From NCBI GenBank assembly GCA_964429855.1, contig CAYSDM010000019.1, forward strand, positions 6,530 to 70,529: a DNA stretch of 64,000 bases, read 5' to 3'. Numbering within the stretch: the first letter of the stretch is position 1; each line of letters starts with the position of its first letter. Positions 33,324-42,618 of this stretch are shown here, in pieces. The position numbers and the translations under genes are program-made. The notes beneath the pieces were generated by a model that was given only the letters and a program-made list of their open reading frames with translations, was not told the origin of the DNA and did no database searches. The DNA is from CALLMM01 sp964429855 (lineage in GTDB: Bacteria > Armatimonadota > Chthonomonadetes > Chthonomonadales > CAJBBX01).

Positions 33324-34307
33324 ATGCGAGACTGGGCGGCGCGCGGCTTCGCGCTGCTAGCGCTTCTGACTCTGGGCTGGATCGGCGGCAGAGCGTTCAG
33401 CACGCGTCATACCCCCTCCTGGACAGACACGCCCGGCAAGCTTCGCGTTCTGACCACCATCCTGCCGGTATATGACTTTGCGCGTAAGATCGGCGGGTCG
33501 GATGTGGAGGTTCACAATCTTCTTCCGCCGGGTGTGGATCCGCATGAGTTTGCGCTCCGACCGCAGGATGTGACGCTGGTGGCGCAGGCGGATATTATCC
33601 TCAGCAACGGCAGTGGGCTGGATGAGTTTCTGACAGAGGCGCTGCGAACCGGACAGGTGACCGGCAAACCGATCATCGCGGTTTCCGAGGGGCTTCCAAA
33701 GCTCGATCTGACCGGGCTGGAGGGCGCGGAAAGTCATGAAGATCATGACCACGCCGAGGGGCATGGACCGGGCGACCCGCATCTGTGGCTCGATCCCGTC
33801 CATGCCAGAGCCTATGTACAGAAGATTGCCGGAGCGCTGATCGAAGCCGCCCGTCAGCAACCCGATTCCGCGCGTGTGATCGGCGGTATACAGGAACGTT
33901 CAGAGCGTTTGAAACGTGAACTGGATCAGCTTGACGCCGACTTCCGCCGGACGCTGACCCCGCTGCAAAACGAGTCGTTCCTTGCCTTTCACAGCGCCTT
34001 TGCCTATCTCTCGGCGCGGTATCGCCTGCAAATGGCGGGCATCTGGCAGACGACCGCCGGAAAAGACCCCTCCCCGCGTGAGGTGGGCGCACTGCTGGAG
34101 TCGGTAAAAACGCGGCGTGTACGCGCCTTCTTCGCGGAGCCGCAGTTCTCCTCACGCGCCATTGAGATGATCGCGGCAGATGCGCGCGTTCCCGTCTATA
34201 TCCTCGACCCGATGGAGACGGCGTCAGATTTTGACCGCGCAGACTATCTCGCGATCATGCGCGCCAACCTCGCCACGCTGGAGAGAGCCTTGCAGCCCCG
34301 GAGGTAG
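33324..34307 (+). CDS. Zinc-type metal ABC transporter substrate-binding protein, ZnuA-like
   Basis: A 327-aa exported protein: N-terminal membrane/signal segment (about 8-24), then LRVLTTILPVYDFARKIGG. The metal-site His residues are in VDPHEF and in DPHLWLDP, and there is a His/Asp-rich loop (SHEDHDHAEGHG, about 136-147) as in zinc-binding ZnuA. It captures metal in the periplasm for an ABC importer. It follows mqnC on the same strand, 22 nt away. No permease or ATPase gene is beside it; the only matching ATPase in the window is at 12775-13497. Confidence 0.85.
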   Translation: MRDWAARGFALLALLTLGWIGGRAFSTRHTPSWTDTPGKLRVLTTILPVYDFARKIGGSDVEVHNLLPPGVDPHEFALRPQDVTLVAQADIILSNGSGLDEFLTEALRTGQVTGKPIIAVSEGLPKLDLTGLEGAESHEDHDHAEGHGPGDPHLWLDPVHARAYVQKIAGALIEAARQQPDSARVIGGIQERSERLKRELDQLDADFRRTLTPLQNESFLAFHSAFAYLSARYRLQMAGIWQTTAGKDPSPREVGALLESVKTRRVRAFFAEPQFSSRAIEMIAADARVPVYILDPMETASDFDRADYLAIMRANLATLERALQPRR

Positions 34308-34309
34308 AC

Positions 34310-35434
34310 TCAGGCGGCTTTCCGCGCCGCTTCAGTCGGGAAAAGACCAGGGGAGACGCTCTGCGGCGGATTGGCGGGATGCGCGAAGAGAAACCCCTGC
34401 ATATAGTCTACGCCTGCCTGCTGGCAAGCCTGCATCTGCGCTTTCGTTTCGATCCCTTTGGCGATCACCTTCATATTCAGACGCTTCGCCAGTTCGACAA
34501 TCGCCTGCAACGCATGATGCGCCGAGGTTCGCTTCGTCGCATCATAGACCAGTTCGCTGTCAATCTTCACATAGTCCGGCATCAGTTCCGCAAGATACGA
34601 CAATGTGTCGGAACTGCTTCCCATGTCGTCCAGGGCGACCCCGACGCCTCTCTGACGATACTGCTGGAGGATGGCGCTGAGCAGGGCGCGGTCTTCAATC
34701 CTCTCGGTTTCCACCACCTCGAATACAAGCTGTGAGGCGGATATATGCGACTCCTGCGCCATATCCAGAGTTGTCTGCAGGCTGATGGCGGGATCGTAGA
34801 GGCTGCAAGGATGAAAGTTGATGAAGAAGCGTGCGCCGGTGCGAGGCAGCGCGACGGCATCGCGCAATGCCTGTATACGCGCCGCCTGATCGAACTGATG
34901 CTGCAGGTTGATCTTTTCGCAGGCGTAGAGAAGCTGTCGGGGAGGAATGATCTCTTGCGTCTGCGGGTTTCGGGCGCGGATCAACGCTTCATATCCGAAT
35001 ACCTGACCGGCGGCATCTATCACCGGATGAAAGACGCTGTAGAGCCATCCGTCCGATACCGCTTTTTCCGCCCAGTGCAGGTCGTTACGTTCAAAGAAGA
35101 CCGGCAGCGGCTCCGCCTGAATCAGCGCGGGCAACAGCGACTCCGGCGTCATTGAGTTATCGGCAAAGACCCCTTTGACGCGATTCTGAAGTACGACCGA
35201 TAAGCGGCGCGCAAGCTGCTGTCGCAGCGCGTCAAAATGATGGCGGGTATTCGGCAGTACATAGAAGAGACTGTGTCGGGTAAAGGCGAGGTTTTCCAAC
35301 GATAAGGCTTTATGCAGGGCGGTATCGGCATCGGCGTCTAGCGGAACCAGCAGCAGCGAGTCGCTGCCTGTGCCGGGGATATCGTGGTCGCGCCTGCTCC
35401 ACTCCGTCGCTGCGCACACCTCCTGTGTGTTCAT
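34310..35434 (-). CDS. EAL-domain protein, possibly impaired c-di-GMP phosphodiesterase
   Basis: A 374-aa protein: a poorly conserved N-terminal region (1-125) and an EAL domain. The metal and substrate residues are mostly kept: EAL (149-151), Asn 206, Glu 239, DD 269-270, Lys 290 and Gln 346. The EGxE motif reads KGIE (326-329), so the first Glu, which is proposed as a catalytic residue in RocR, is lysine. Activity may be low or lost; c-di-GMP binding without hydrolysis is possible. No GGDEF is present. ATG 35434 with AGAGG upstream is preferred over the longer open frame. It is divergent from the peptidase gene. Confidence 0.8.
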   Translation of the reverse strand: MNTQEVCAATEWSRRDHDIPGTGSDSLLLVPLDADADTALHKALSLENLAFTRHSLFYVLPNTRHHFDALRQQLARRLSVVLQNRVKGVFADNSMTPESLLPALIQAEPLPVFFERNDLHWAEKAVSDGWLYSVFHPVIDAAGQVFGYEALIRARNPQTQEIIPPRQLLYACEKINLQHQFDQAARIQALRDAVALPRTGARFFINFHPCSLYDPAISLQTTLDMAQESHISASQLVFEVVETERIEDRALLSAILQQYRQRGVGVALDDMGSSSDTLSYLAELMPDYVKIDSELVYDATKRTSAHHALQAIVELAKRLNMKVIAKGIETKAQMQACQQAGVDYMQGFLFAHPANPPQSVSPGLFPTEAARKAA

Positions 35435-35561
35435 GCGTCCGTCCTCTTCAAAAACGCCCGAATTCCAGATTCCGTTCCGTGTCCCATCCATGGGGGAGCG
35501 GCAGAGGCGTTCTCTTCTCATATTATCGGTCTTCGAGCGGCTTGCGTTTAGTCTCTCTCCT

Positions 35562-35591
35562 TTGACTCGCTTACGCCAATTCGGATACAAT
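35562..35591 (+). promoter_or_regulatory. Sigma-70-type promoter for the M2 peptidase gene
   Basis: TTGACT (35562-35567), 18-nt spacer, TACAAT (35586-35591). It lies 30 nt before the start codon. Confidence 0.75.
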
Positions 35592-35620
35592 GAGACCAGG
35601 ATACGATTACGGAGAGTGAA

Positions 35621-37216
35621 ATGTCCAACGACGCAAGGCTGCAGGAGTTTATTGACGCGCATCTGGCGGTGGTTCGACCGCTGCATAAGGAGAGTGCTCT
35701 CGCATGGTGGGAGCACTCGCTGACGGGTTCGGAGGAGGCGGCTGAACGCGCTGCCGATCTGACCAGCCGGACGATGAAGGTCTATGCCAATCCCGAAGAG
35801 TACGCACAGCTTCAGACGCTTCAAGGAGACTATCGCGACCCCCTGTTAAAGCGTCAGCACGATATGCTTTTGCGCGGTTATCAGGGCGCGCAGATGCCGC
35901 CAGAGTATATTGACCGACTGGTGAAGCTGGAGGTGCAGGTCGAGCAGGAGTTCAACACCTATCGCGCCGTGGTGCGCGGGGAGACCCTGACCGAAAACGA
36001 TGTGCGCGAGACTCTGCGCGAATCCGCCGACTCCGATTATCGCCGGGAGGTCTGGGAAGCCAGCAAAGCAATCGGGGCGCGTGTGGTGGAGCCGGTTCGG
36101 GAGATGGTGCGGCTGCGAAATGAGGTAGCGCGCTCGCAGGGATTTCCCAACTACTACACCAAAGAGCTAACGCTCGACGAACTGGACGAAGAGCGCGTGT
36201 TCGCGCTCTTTGAAGAGCTTGCCGCGCTGACCGATCCGCTCTGGAAGGAGTGGAAGGCGCCGTTTGACGCGCGTCAGGCGGCGCGTTATGGCATTGCTCC
36301 CGATCAACTGCGTCCCTGGCACTATACCGATCAGTTCTTCCAGGAGCCGCCTCCCGGCGACTTTAACATGGATCGCTACTTTGCCGATAAAGACCTGGAG
36401 GCATTGACGAAGCAGTTCTTTCAGAAAATCGGGCTGCCGGTGGACACCATCCTGGCAAGCAGCGATCTATATGAAAAGCCCAATAAGAATCAGCACGCCT
36501 TCTGCACCGATATAGACCGGGAAGGGGATGTGCGTGTGCTTTGCAACAACAAACCCAATGAGTACTGGATGGGCACAATGTTGCATGAGTTCGGGCATGC
36601 GGTCTACGACTACTATACCGATTATTCGCTGCCCTATCTTCTTCGCGGTCCGGCGCATACCCTCTCAACCGAGGCGATTGCGGAACTGATGGGCAGGCTG
36701 AGCAAGGACGGCGAGTGGCTGCGAATCTATGTGGGTATTCCGGCAGAAGAGGCGGCGAAGGTGGACGCCGCTTCCAGAGAGGAGACCCGCGCCAAGTTCC
36801 TCATCTTTACGCGCTGGGTGCTGGTGATGTGCAACTTCGAGCGCGCGCTCTATCGCGACCCGGAACAGGATTTGAACCGTCTCTGGTGGGATATGGTGGA
36901 GCGATACCAGGGCATCCATCGCCCGGATGATCGCAACGCGCCTGACTGGGCTTCCAAGATTCATCTGGCGCTGGCTCCCGCCTACTATCAGAACTATCTG
37001 CTGGGCGAGATGGAGGCGGCGCAGATTCTCAACCATCTGCGAACGGTGGTGCTGTCCGGCGAGCCGTCGGATGCGCTCTACACCAGTCCGAAGATAGGGC
37101 AGTGGTTGCGCGAGAAGATATTTCTTCCGGGAGCAATTCGCCCCTGGGAGGAGGCTCTGGAGTATGCGACCGGGGAGAAGTTAAACCCGGAATATTTCGT
37201 GGCGCAGTTGAAGTAG
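35621..37216 (+). CDS. M2/M3-type zinc metallopeptidase (peptidyl-dipeptidase)
   Basis: A 531-aa cytoplasmic peptidase, no signal peptide. The HExxH zinc site reads LHEFGHAVYD (about 321-330), and STEAIAELMG carries the third zinc ligand Glu. The overall helical fold and the LHEFGHA / STEAIAE wording match peptidyl-dipeptidase A (ACE) relatives, which cut dipeptides or short fragments from peptides. GGAGAG precedes the ATG, and a sigma-70 promoter is upstream. The VanZ-like gene follows directly. Confidence 0.85.
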   Translation: MSNDARLQEFIDAHLAVVRPLHKESALAWWEHSLTGSEEAAERAADLTSRTMKVYANPEEYAQLQTLQGDYRDPLLKRQHDMLLRGYQGAQMPPEYIDRLVKLEVQVEQEFNTYRAVVRGETLTENDVRETLRESADSDYRREVWEASKAIGARVVEPVREMVRLRNEVARSQGFPNYYTKELTLDELDEERVFALFEELAALTDPLWKEWKAPFDARQAARYGIAPDQLRPWHYTDQFFQEPPPGDFNMDRYFADKDLEALTKQFFQKIGLPVDTILASSDLYEKPNKNQHAFCTDIDREGDVRVLCNNKPNEYWMGTMLHEFGHAVYDYYTDYSLPYLLRGPAHTLSTEAIAELMGRLSKDGEWLRIYVGIPAEEAAKVDAASREETRAKFLIFTRWVLVMCNFERALYRDPEQDLNRLWWDMVERYQGIHRPDDRNAPDWASKIHLALAPAYYQNYLLGEMEAAQILNHLRTVVLSGEPSDALYTSPKIGQWLREKIFLPGAIRPWEEALEYATGEKLNPEYFVAQLK

Positions 37217-37226
37217 AGGCGTGATT

Positions 37227-37748
37227 GTGAATTCGGAGCAGGAGCGTCGCGGCCGCGCCCGCCACCGCGCGCTCCTCGCTCTTTTCTACTATGGTCCGTT
37301 GGTCCTCTGGGCACTGGTGATCGGAACCCTCTCCACCAGCGCGGGCAGTCGCGAAACTTCCTTCGGTATCCTCGTTCGCACGCTGCAGCAGTTTGCTCCC
37401 GACCTGATAAGCTCATTCTCTGCGGAGAATCTGGGGCAGCTTGACTATGCGTTCCGTAAATTCGCCCACTTCGCTCAGTATCTCGTCCTGACGCTGCTGG
37501 CGGTGCGCGCGCTTCAATTCGGACGTTCCCGTCTGCGGTGGCAGTCGGTGATAGCGGGGCTGGCGGGCAGCGTTCTCTTTGCAGCAGGGGATGAGGCGAA
37601 TCAGATGCTGCATCCTTCCCGTTCTCCCTCGGTCTACGACGTGCTGCTGGATGCGGCAGGCTCTACGACCGCCGCATCTCTGGTCGTTCTCTGGGCAGGC
37701 ATCAAGGCGCTGGAGCGACGCCTGCGGGAGAAGACGGAGATCCCCTGA
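37227..37748 (+). CDS. VanZ-like membrane protein
   Basis: A protein of about 173 aa with four hydrophobic segments. RKFAHFAQYLVLTLLAVRAL and DEANQML..R.PSVYDVLLDAAG match the VanZ family, whose role outside teicoplanin resistance is unclear. GTG 37221 is only 2 nt from the AGAGG; GTG 37227 has better spacing and is chosen here. Confidence 0.78.
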   Translation: MNSEQERRGRARHRALLALFYYGPLVLWALVIGTLSTSAGSRETSFGILVRTLQQFAPDLISSFSAENLGQLDYAFRKFAHFAQYLVLTLLAVRALQFGRSRLRWQSVIAGLAGSVLFAAGDEANQMLHPSRSPSVYDVLLDAAGSTTAASLVVLWAGIKALERRLREKTEIP

Positions 37749-37774
37749 CCGGTTCACTCTCTCCTGAGCGCGAT

Positions 37775-38125
37775 TCAGGCGCGGCGTTCTTCCTGCGAGC
37801 CTTTCGGGGAAGGGGAGGGAGCATAGGCGCGGGTTGTGCGGCGCGCGGAGGCGCACTGCTTCAACTGCGCGGAGACGCTCTTCATCCGGGCGGTCAGAAA
37901 TGCTTCCGCTTCTGCATGCGCCGCCTGAATCTCGGCAATAGTCGCTTTCTGCGCCGGAGAGAAGAGGATCGGGCGATTCAAGAGCGGCTGCATGGTGGAC
38001 GGGAGCAGTTCCGCGATTCGGCACAACGCCTCCACATCTTCCAGGGCGACGGCGGCGCGCTCTTCACGCGCAAGCTGCTCCAGACGAAGCAGGGCGCGTT
38101 CCGGGGTTAAAAGAGGAGCGTTCAT
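37775..38125 (-). CDS. Small helical protein, possible FliT/FlgN-type chaperone
   Basis: A 116-aa helical, Ala/Leu/Glu-rich protein of no clear family. Its ATG overlaps the fliS stop (ATGA, 38122-38125), so it is translated with fliS. Size, composition and position directly after fliD-fliS fit a flagellar export chaperone such as FliT or FlgN, but sequence similarity alone is not enough to say so. The C-terminus (about 90-116) is rich in Arg, Pro and Ser and probably disordered. Confidence 0.5.
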   Translation of the reverse strand: MNAPLLTPERALLRLEQLAREERAAVALEDVEALCRIAELLPSTMQPLLNRPILFSPAQKATIAEIQAAHAEAEAFLTARMKSVSAQLKQCASARRTTRAYAPSPSPKGSQEERRA

Positions 38126-38532
38126 GCGGCAGCGCTCGTGACAGCGCGAGCCTGCGACTGATCCAGTTCAGACCAGCTTGCGCGTAGTTCGCGCAGCATT
38201 CCAATCACCTCGTCCAGCGGCTCCAGGCGGTCATGGACATTCGCCTCCAGTGTGCGATTGAGCATATAGGTATAGAGCCGCTGCAGGTTAGCCGCCACCT
38301 CGCCTCCATTTTCGGTATCCAGCGACCCGATCAGTTCAGAGAGGATTCTCTGCGCTTTGAGTATGTGAATATGACGGAGTTCCAGTTCGCGGGAGTGCAT
38401 CTTCTCCTTCGCGATAGTCAGGAAGCGGATCGCTCCATCATAGAGCATAATTACCAGTTGCGTCGGGCGCGCCGATTCAACCTGTGTGCGTAGATACTGC
38501 TGCGCCAGTTTCTGCGAGGATGCCTGAGTCAT
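38122..38532 (-). CDS. fliS: Flagellar export chaperone FliS
   Basis: A 136-aa helical flagellin chaperone. The signature region AQQYLRTQVESARPTQLVIMLYDGAIRFL (residues about 10-38) is typical of FliS, which binds the flagellin C-terminus and prevents early assembly. ATG 38532 has GAAGG upstream and the expected length; a GTG at 38550 lacks a ribosome site. It follows fliD by 35 nt. Confidence 0.93.
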   Translation of the reverse strand: MTQASSQKLAQQYLRTQVESARPTQLVIMLYDGAIRFLTIAKEKMHSRELELRHIHILKAQRILSELIGSLDTENGGEVAANLQRLYTYMLNRTLEANVHDRLEPLDEVIGMLRELRASWSELDQSQARAVTSAAA

Positions 38533-38567
38533 ATTATCTATAACCTTCACATGGGGATCGGACTGCT

Positions 38568-40818
38568 TTACTGTGCGCTTGCCAATCCGGCAAGACCGGC
38601 TCCGGCGGCGCGGATACGACTGACGGCTCTCTCCATCTCCGCGAACTGCGTTCGCAGGCGGACCTCCTCCGACTTCAACCGCTCCTGAAGCCGTTGAATC
38701 TGCTCGCCAATCTCCTTCACCTGCTCTCCGAGAGAGTTGGACACCTGCGTAAGCGTGCCCGAAAGAAAGTCCGTCGCCTCTTTCGAGTATGTTTTCACCC
38801 GGTTGGCGACGCCTTTCGTAAAGGTGATCGTGCCAAGATCGCCGGTAACGGTGGAGGTGATGCGAAGCTGAAGCCCATCTGTGTTGGCGTTACCGGAGTT
38901 TCCGGTGAGAAACTGTCCGTTTCCGGTGGCGGCTTCTCCGTTGATGGTTCCGGCGACATTCTGCGCGGTGGCGTTGAGCAGGACATTGCCGAGACCGCTG
39001 TTGTTGGCGGCGGCTGCCTGACTGGAGACGACATTGAAGTCGAAATTCGATCCATACTGTCTGGCGGTGAGAGTCAGACGATTACCGAGTTTCGATGCGA
39101 CAATAAACTGAGAGACGGAACTGTCGGCGTTGATCTGGGAGATGATGTCGTCCAGCGTGCTGTTCGCGCTCAAGAAGACGGTGCGTCCGCTCGCGCCGAA
39201 CTGCCCGCCGGTGAATGTCAGAGTCTCCACGTTCGGGTTGTCGTTCTCCGTTTTCTCGGTTCCGGCGGTCAACGCCGCCTGAGTCGCCAGTTGCGTGATG
39301 TTGATGGCGTATCCGGTGGAAGCGCTGGCTTTTGTCTTTTCGCTGGAAGCGATATAGGAGACCGCGCTGCTGGTGGCGGAGCCGACCGCCTGAAACAGCT
39401 TCGCAACCTCGCCCAGTTTACTGTTGAGCGCGTTGTCCAGCGTGGCGCTGTTGATGGAGAGCCGGTTGTCGGTCTCCAGCGTGATGCCGACCTGCGCCAG
39501 AACGCTCGCGCTTCCGCTCAGACCGCTGACCTGATCCGTGACGATCTGTGTGAGGGTATCCATCAGATTGATCACGGAGCTTTCGCCCAGCAGGGGACCT
39601 CCCTGAAGGGTCTGCGTATCGAAGAAGGTCAGGTCTTTCACCGTGCGTACCAGATCGTTGAACTTGGTGACGAAGTTTTCAATATTGGATTTAATCGTCT
39701 CGGTATCGCTGTTGATACTGATCGTTGTCGTCGGCGATCCGGTATCCTTCAGAAGATTGATTGTGACGCCAGGCACGACATCCGAGAGGGTGTTGCTGCT
39801 GCGGGTTGCGGTCAGTCCGTTGATGAGAAAACTGGAGTCGCGCCCGGCTGTCAGCGTGCTGCTGATACTGTTCTGCAGGATTCCCAGGTTAGTCAGGATA
39901 TTATTGCTGTCCGTAAAGGTGGGCGTGGAAGATGCGCCAGCGATCTGCAACTGCTGGCGATTCGCGCCGCTCACCGGGTCTTTCGTGGTGACGATGCTGG
40001 CGGTGACGTCGGTGATTCCCGCGCTGTTGATCTTCCCCGCGATGGCGGTCAGCGAGTCGGTAGCGAAGTCAATCGCGACGTTCATCCCATTGATCTGTAT
40101 TGTGCCAGCCTGCGGCGCGGTGAGTCCGATCAGTGTGCCGATAGAGGTGGCGCTGTCGTTGAACAGAAGCGATGCCGCCCCATTGGTGATTGGACTGCGA
40201 ATGGAGGTCGCTGCGCCTGTCAGTCCAAGAGACTGAAGGATCGTGCCGCCGGATGTGTCGGAAAGATTAATGGTATTGGAGGCGCCGGTGTTTGCGCTGG
40301 TCAGGGTAAGTGTATAGCTGTCGGCAGCGGTAGAGATTACGGCGGCATTGATTCCGACCTTCGCGCTGTTGATATTGGCGGCGATAATCTGAAGCGAATC
40401 GGTGGAAGCGATGTTAATCGCCTTGCCGTTCAGGACAATCTGCCCGCTCAGTCCCATGGCGTTGGTCTGACTCGTCTGCGCGGAGGCGGCGATGCGGTGC
40501 GCCTGCGCCAGTTGATTGACCTGCAGGGAGTAGGAGCCTGCGGGCGCGCCTGGCTGTACGGTGGCGGTGGCGACCGCCTCCGAGATCCTCCTGGAGGCTG
40601 CCGCCCTGGNNNNNNNNNNCCAGCGCGGAGGCTGCTGAGAGCAGTCCCGATGCAAGCGCGGAAATCTGATTGATGGATGCCTGACGCTGCTGTATCTGTT
40701 GCTGCTGCTTTTGAAGGGCGGCGATAGGGCGCTGGCTGAGTTTCGTAAGCTGTTGTATGATACTCTCGGTATCAATGCCTGTGCCCAGTCCTGAAAAGTT
40801 AATTCCGCTTAGACTCAT
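38568..40818 (-). CDS. fliD: Flagellar filament cap protein FliD, split by assembly gap
   Basis: Two open frames belong to one gene. The first 66 codons (40818-40620) give SLSGINFSGLGTGIDTESII, the FliD N-terminal region, and a run of Ns at 40610-40619 then breaks the frame. From 40609 the chain continues (ATATVQPGAPAGSYSLQVNQLAQ...) to a typical coiled-coil C-terminus with EIGEQIQRLQERLKSEE. The sizes either side of the gap (199 and 2042 nt) sum to a multiple of three, so the true missing length should be a multiple of three. The total is about 747 aa or more, longer than usual. An AGAGG precedes the ATG. It caps the filament and helps flagellin fold. Confidence 0.9.
40610..40619. other. Assembly gap of 10 Ns inside fliD
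   Basis: Ten undetermined bases. The flanks resemble each other as an inverted repeat (CAGCCTCC on both sides in opposite sense), which may have caused the break. The length is nominal. Confidence 0.98.
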
Positions 40819-40837
40819 TGCATCCTCTGCACAAAAG

Positions 40838-40871
40838 ATAGGGATCAGGGAATGGATTCCCTGATCCCTAT
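40838..40871 (-). terminator. Perfect hairpin between flagellin 1 and fliD
   Basis: A 16-bp perfect inverted repeat (40838-40853 and 40856-40871) containing GGGATCAGGGAAT. On the minus strand it is followed by CTTTTG, a weak U-tract, about 19 nt before the fliD start. It is probably an attenuator that lowers fliD relative to flagellin. Confidence 0.7.
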
Positions 40872-40911
40872 TCCCTATCTACGATTTGTTGACTGCCGGT
40901 ATTTATCCGGT

Positions 40912-42339
40912 TTATCGCAGGAGCGACAGAACCTGCGACGGCTGCTGGTTCGCCTGCGCCAGAACGGAGGTTCCCGCCTGTTGGAGGATCTGGTTCTTGG
41001 TGAGACTGACCACCTCCTGCGCCACATTCGCATCGCGAATCTGCGACTCGGAAGCGGACAGGTTCTCCACGCCGACGCCCAGATACCGAATGGTGCTGTC
41101 CAGGGTGTTGCGCTGGAAGGCTCCAAGCTGCGCCCGCAGTACCGAAATCTGCGAGATCGCCTCATCGAGAATCTTGATGGCGTTTGACGCTCCCGTCGCT
41201 GTCGTCACGTCCACCGTTCGCAGGGAAGATCCGGCTACAACCGTGTTCCCCAGCGAGTTGGTCTGGGTGTTGCCAAGAGCGGACAGGACGAACTGCCCGG
41301 AGTTGGCACCGATCTGGAACTGCAATGCTCCGGCCGTCACAGTCGCCACATTGCTGCCGGCGGTCGTCGTGCTGTTGCCCGCCTCAGTCAACAGAATGCT
41401 GTTGCCATAGGTGTCGGTCAGACGAAGACCCGAATCACCGCTGGCGCGTCCACCGGTGAAGGTGGCGGTGGTGCTGCCGATCTGCACAGAGGCGACAGCA
41501 TTGATCCCGCTGACGCTGGTGCTGGTGGTTCCGTTGATGATGGTCGCGCTCTCCGACAGAGAGACCTGGAAGTTGGCTCCGAAGTTCTGCTGTGTCAGCA
41601 CGATGCTCTCGCTGCCGAAGTTGGCTCCGACGCCGGTGATGCTGGCGAGATTGTTGATCTTGTCCACGACCGTCTGCACGGTATCGCTGGCCGCCACCGA
41701 GATGGACTGACCGTTGATGACGATATTGCCCGCATTGGCGACCGTCGCATTGACGGAGGCGTAGGTGGCGGCTCCGGTGACGGAGGCGCGTGTGGCGGTG
41801 GTGGAGACAGTGACGCTGACATTGCCGGACGAAGTAGAGGCTCCGGCGAAGGTGCTGCTGACATAGATGCCGGACAGTCGGGTGGTATCCACAACCGCCG
41901 CGGCGATACCGGACGTTCCATCCAGAAGCTTCTTGGTGCCGAACTGAGTCTGAGTCGCTATACGATCAATACTCGACAACGCCGAATCGATCTGTGTCTG
42001 ATCTGCCTTGACAGCGGTCAGGTCATTGACGCCGGTGTTGGCTGCGTGTACCGCCAGCGTGCGAACGGAGCGCAGAAGCGAGTTGATTTCAGAGAGCGCT
42101 CCCTCCGCGGTCTTGATCAGGTTGTTGGCGTCCTGGGCGTTGGAGATCGCCTGATTCAATCCCTCGACCTGAGCGCGCAATCCTTCCGAGATAATCAGTC
42201 CCGCCGGGTCGTCTGCAGCTCGGTTGATGCGAAGACCGGAAGACAGTCGCTCAATGGAGAGGGAGACGGACTGGCTGGTCTGCTGAAGGTTGCGCAGAGC
42301 ATTTATGGCGGTGACATTGGTGTTAATGCGTAGGCTCAT
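40912..42339 (-). CDS. fliC: Flagellin 1
   Basis: A 475-aa flagellin. The N-terminal D0/D1 region (MSLRINTNVTAINALRNLQQTS, then ERLSSGLRINRAADDPAGL) and the C-terminal D1/D0 region (QISVLRAQLGAFQ...RDANVAQEVVSLTKNQILQQAG) are canonical. The central domain (about 152-349) is rich in Ser/Thr/Ala/Val and identical at DNA level to flagellin 2. AAGGAGG precedes the ATG. The gene has a sigma-28 promoter and a leader hairpin. It is separated from flagellin 2 by a terminator and a MITE-like repeat. Confidence 0.95.
   Translation of the reverse strand: MSLRINTNVTAINALRNLQQTSQSVSLSIERLSSGLRINRAADDPAGLIISEGLRAQVEGLNQAISNAQDANNLIKTAEGALSEINSLLRSVRTLAVHAANTGVNDLTAVKADQTQIDSALSSIDRIATQTQFGTKKLLDGTSGIAAAVVDTTRLSGIYVSSTFAGASTSSGNVSVTVSTTATRASVTGAATYASVNATVANAGNIVINGQSISVAASDTVQTVVDKINNLASITGVGANFGSESIVLTQQNFGANFQVSLSESATIINGTTSTSVSGINAVASVQIGSTTATFTGGRASGDSGLRLTDTYGNSILLTEAGNSTTTAGSNVATVTAGALQFQIGANSGQFVLSALGNTQTNSLGNTVVAGSSLRTVDVTTATGASNAIKILDEAISQISVLRAQLGAFQRNTLDSTIRYLGVGVENLSASESQIRDANVAQEVVSLTKNQILQQAGTSVLAQANQQPSQVLSLLR
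41293..41885 (-). repeat. Flagellin 1 segment identical to flagellin 2 (593 bp)
   Basis: Matches 43123-43715 with a constant offset of 1830 and no difference found by line-by-line reading. Sequence on both sides diverges at once. It covers the central variable domain. Confidence 0.85.
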
Positions 42340-42408
42340 TACGACTTTCCTCCTTGAATGAAGCGAGGGGAGAGAACTATCCGCGCTCTCTCTTTATCTC
42401 CTCGCGAT

Positions 42409-42431
42409 GGTTCCGGCATCCGGCCGAAACC
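42409..42431 (-). promoter_or_regulatory. Flagellin 1 leader hairpin with GGA loop (possible CsrA site)
   Basis: On the minus strand GGTTTCGGC, loop CGGAT, GCCGGAACC: a 9-bp stem with one G-U pair and GGA in the loop, about 70 nt before the start codon. GGA exposed in a hairpin loop is the hallmark of CsrA sites. The ribosome site AAGGAGG supplies a second GGA. A similar hairpin lies before flagellin 2. Confidence 0.5.
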
Positions 42432-42508
42432 GTACTACACAGGGCGATTGTGAAGCAGTATTCGACGAATTCCATACCTGTTAAGAATTCCATCTCTTCA
42501 CACGCCGA

Positions 42509-42536
42509 TTATCGGCAGGCGTGCAAGGGAACTTTA
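42509..42536 (-). promoter_or_regulatory. Sigma-28 (FliA) promoter for flagellin 1
   Basis: Minus strand TAAAGTTC (starting 42536), with 16 nt between TAAA and GCCGATAA (42516-42509). Both boxes match the FliA consensus almost exactly. The transcript should start near 42501, giving a leader of about 160 nt. Confidence 0.88.
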
Positions 42537-42563
42537 GAGAGAAGAGAAGGCGAACCGGCAGTT

Positions 42564-42601
42564 AAAAAAGAGCCGGAGATCGGTTACCGATCTCCGGCTC
42601 T
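42564..42601 (-). terminator. Intrinsic terminator after flagellin 2
   Basis: A 15-bp perfect stem (42569-42583 and 42587-42601) with loop TTA; on the minus strand it is followed by a run of Ts (42569-42564). It ends the flagellin 2 transcript after reading through the MITE-like repeat. Confidence 0.9.
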
Positions 42602-42618
42602 CAGGAGCGTGTTGAAAG

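Noticed and set aside
38694..40673. 659-aa open frame opposite fliD
   Set aside because: Antisense shadow of fliD; low-complexity, runs through the N gap.
38568..40818. fliD as a pseudogene
   Set aside because: The frame break coincides with the N run and both parts are intact.
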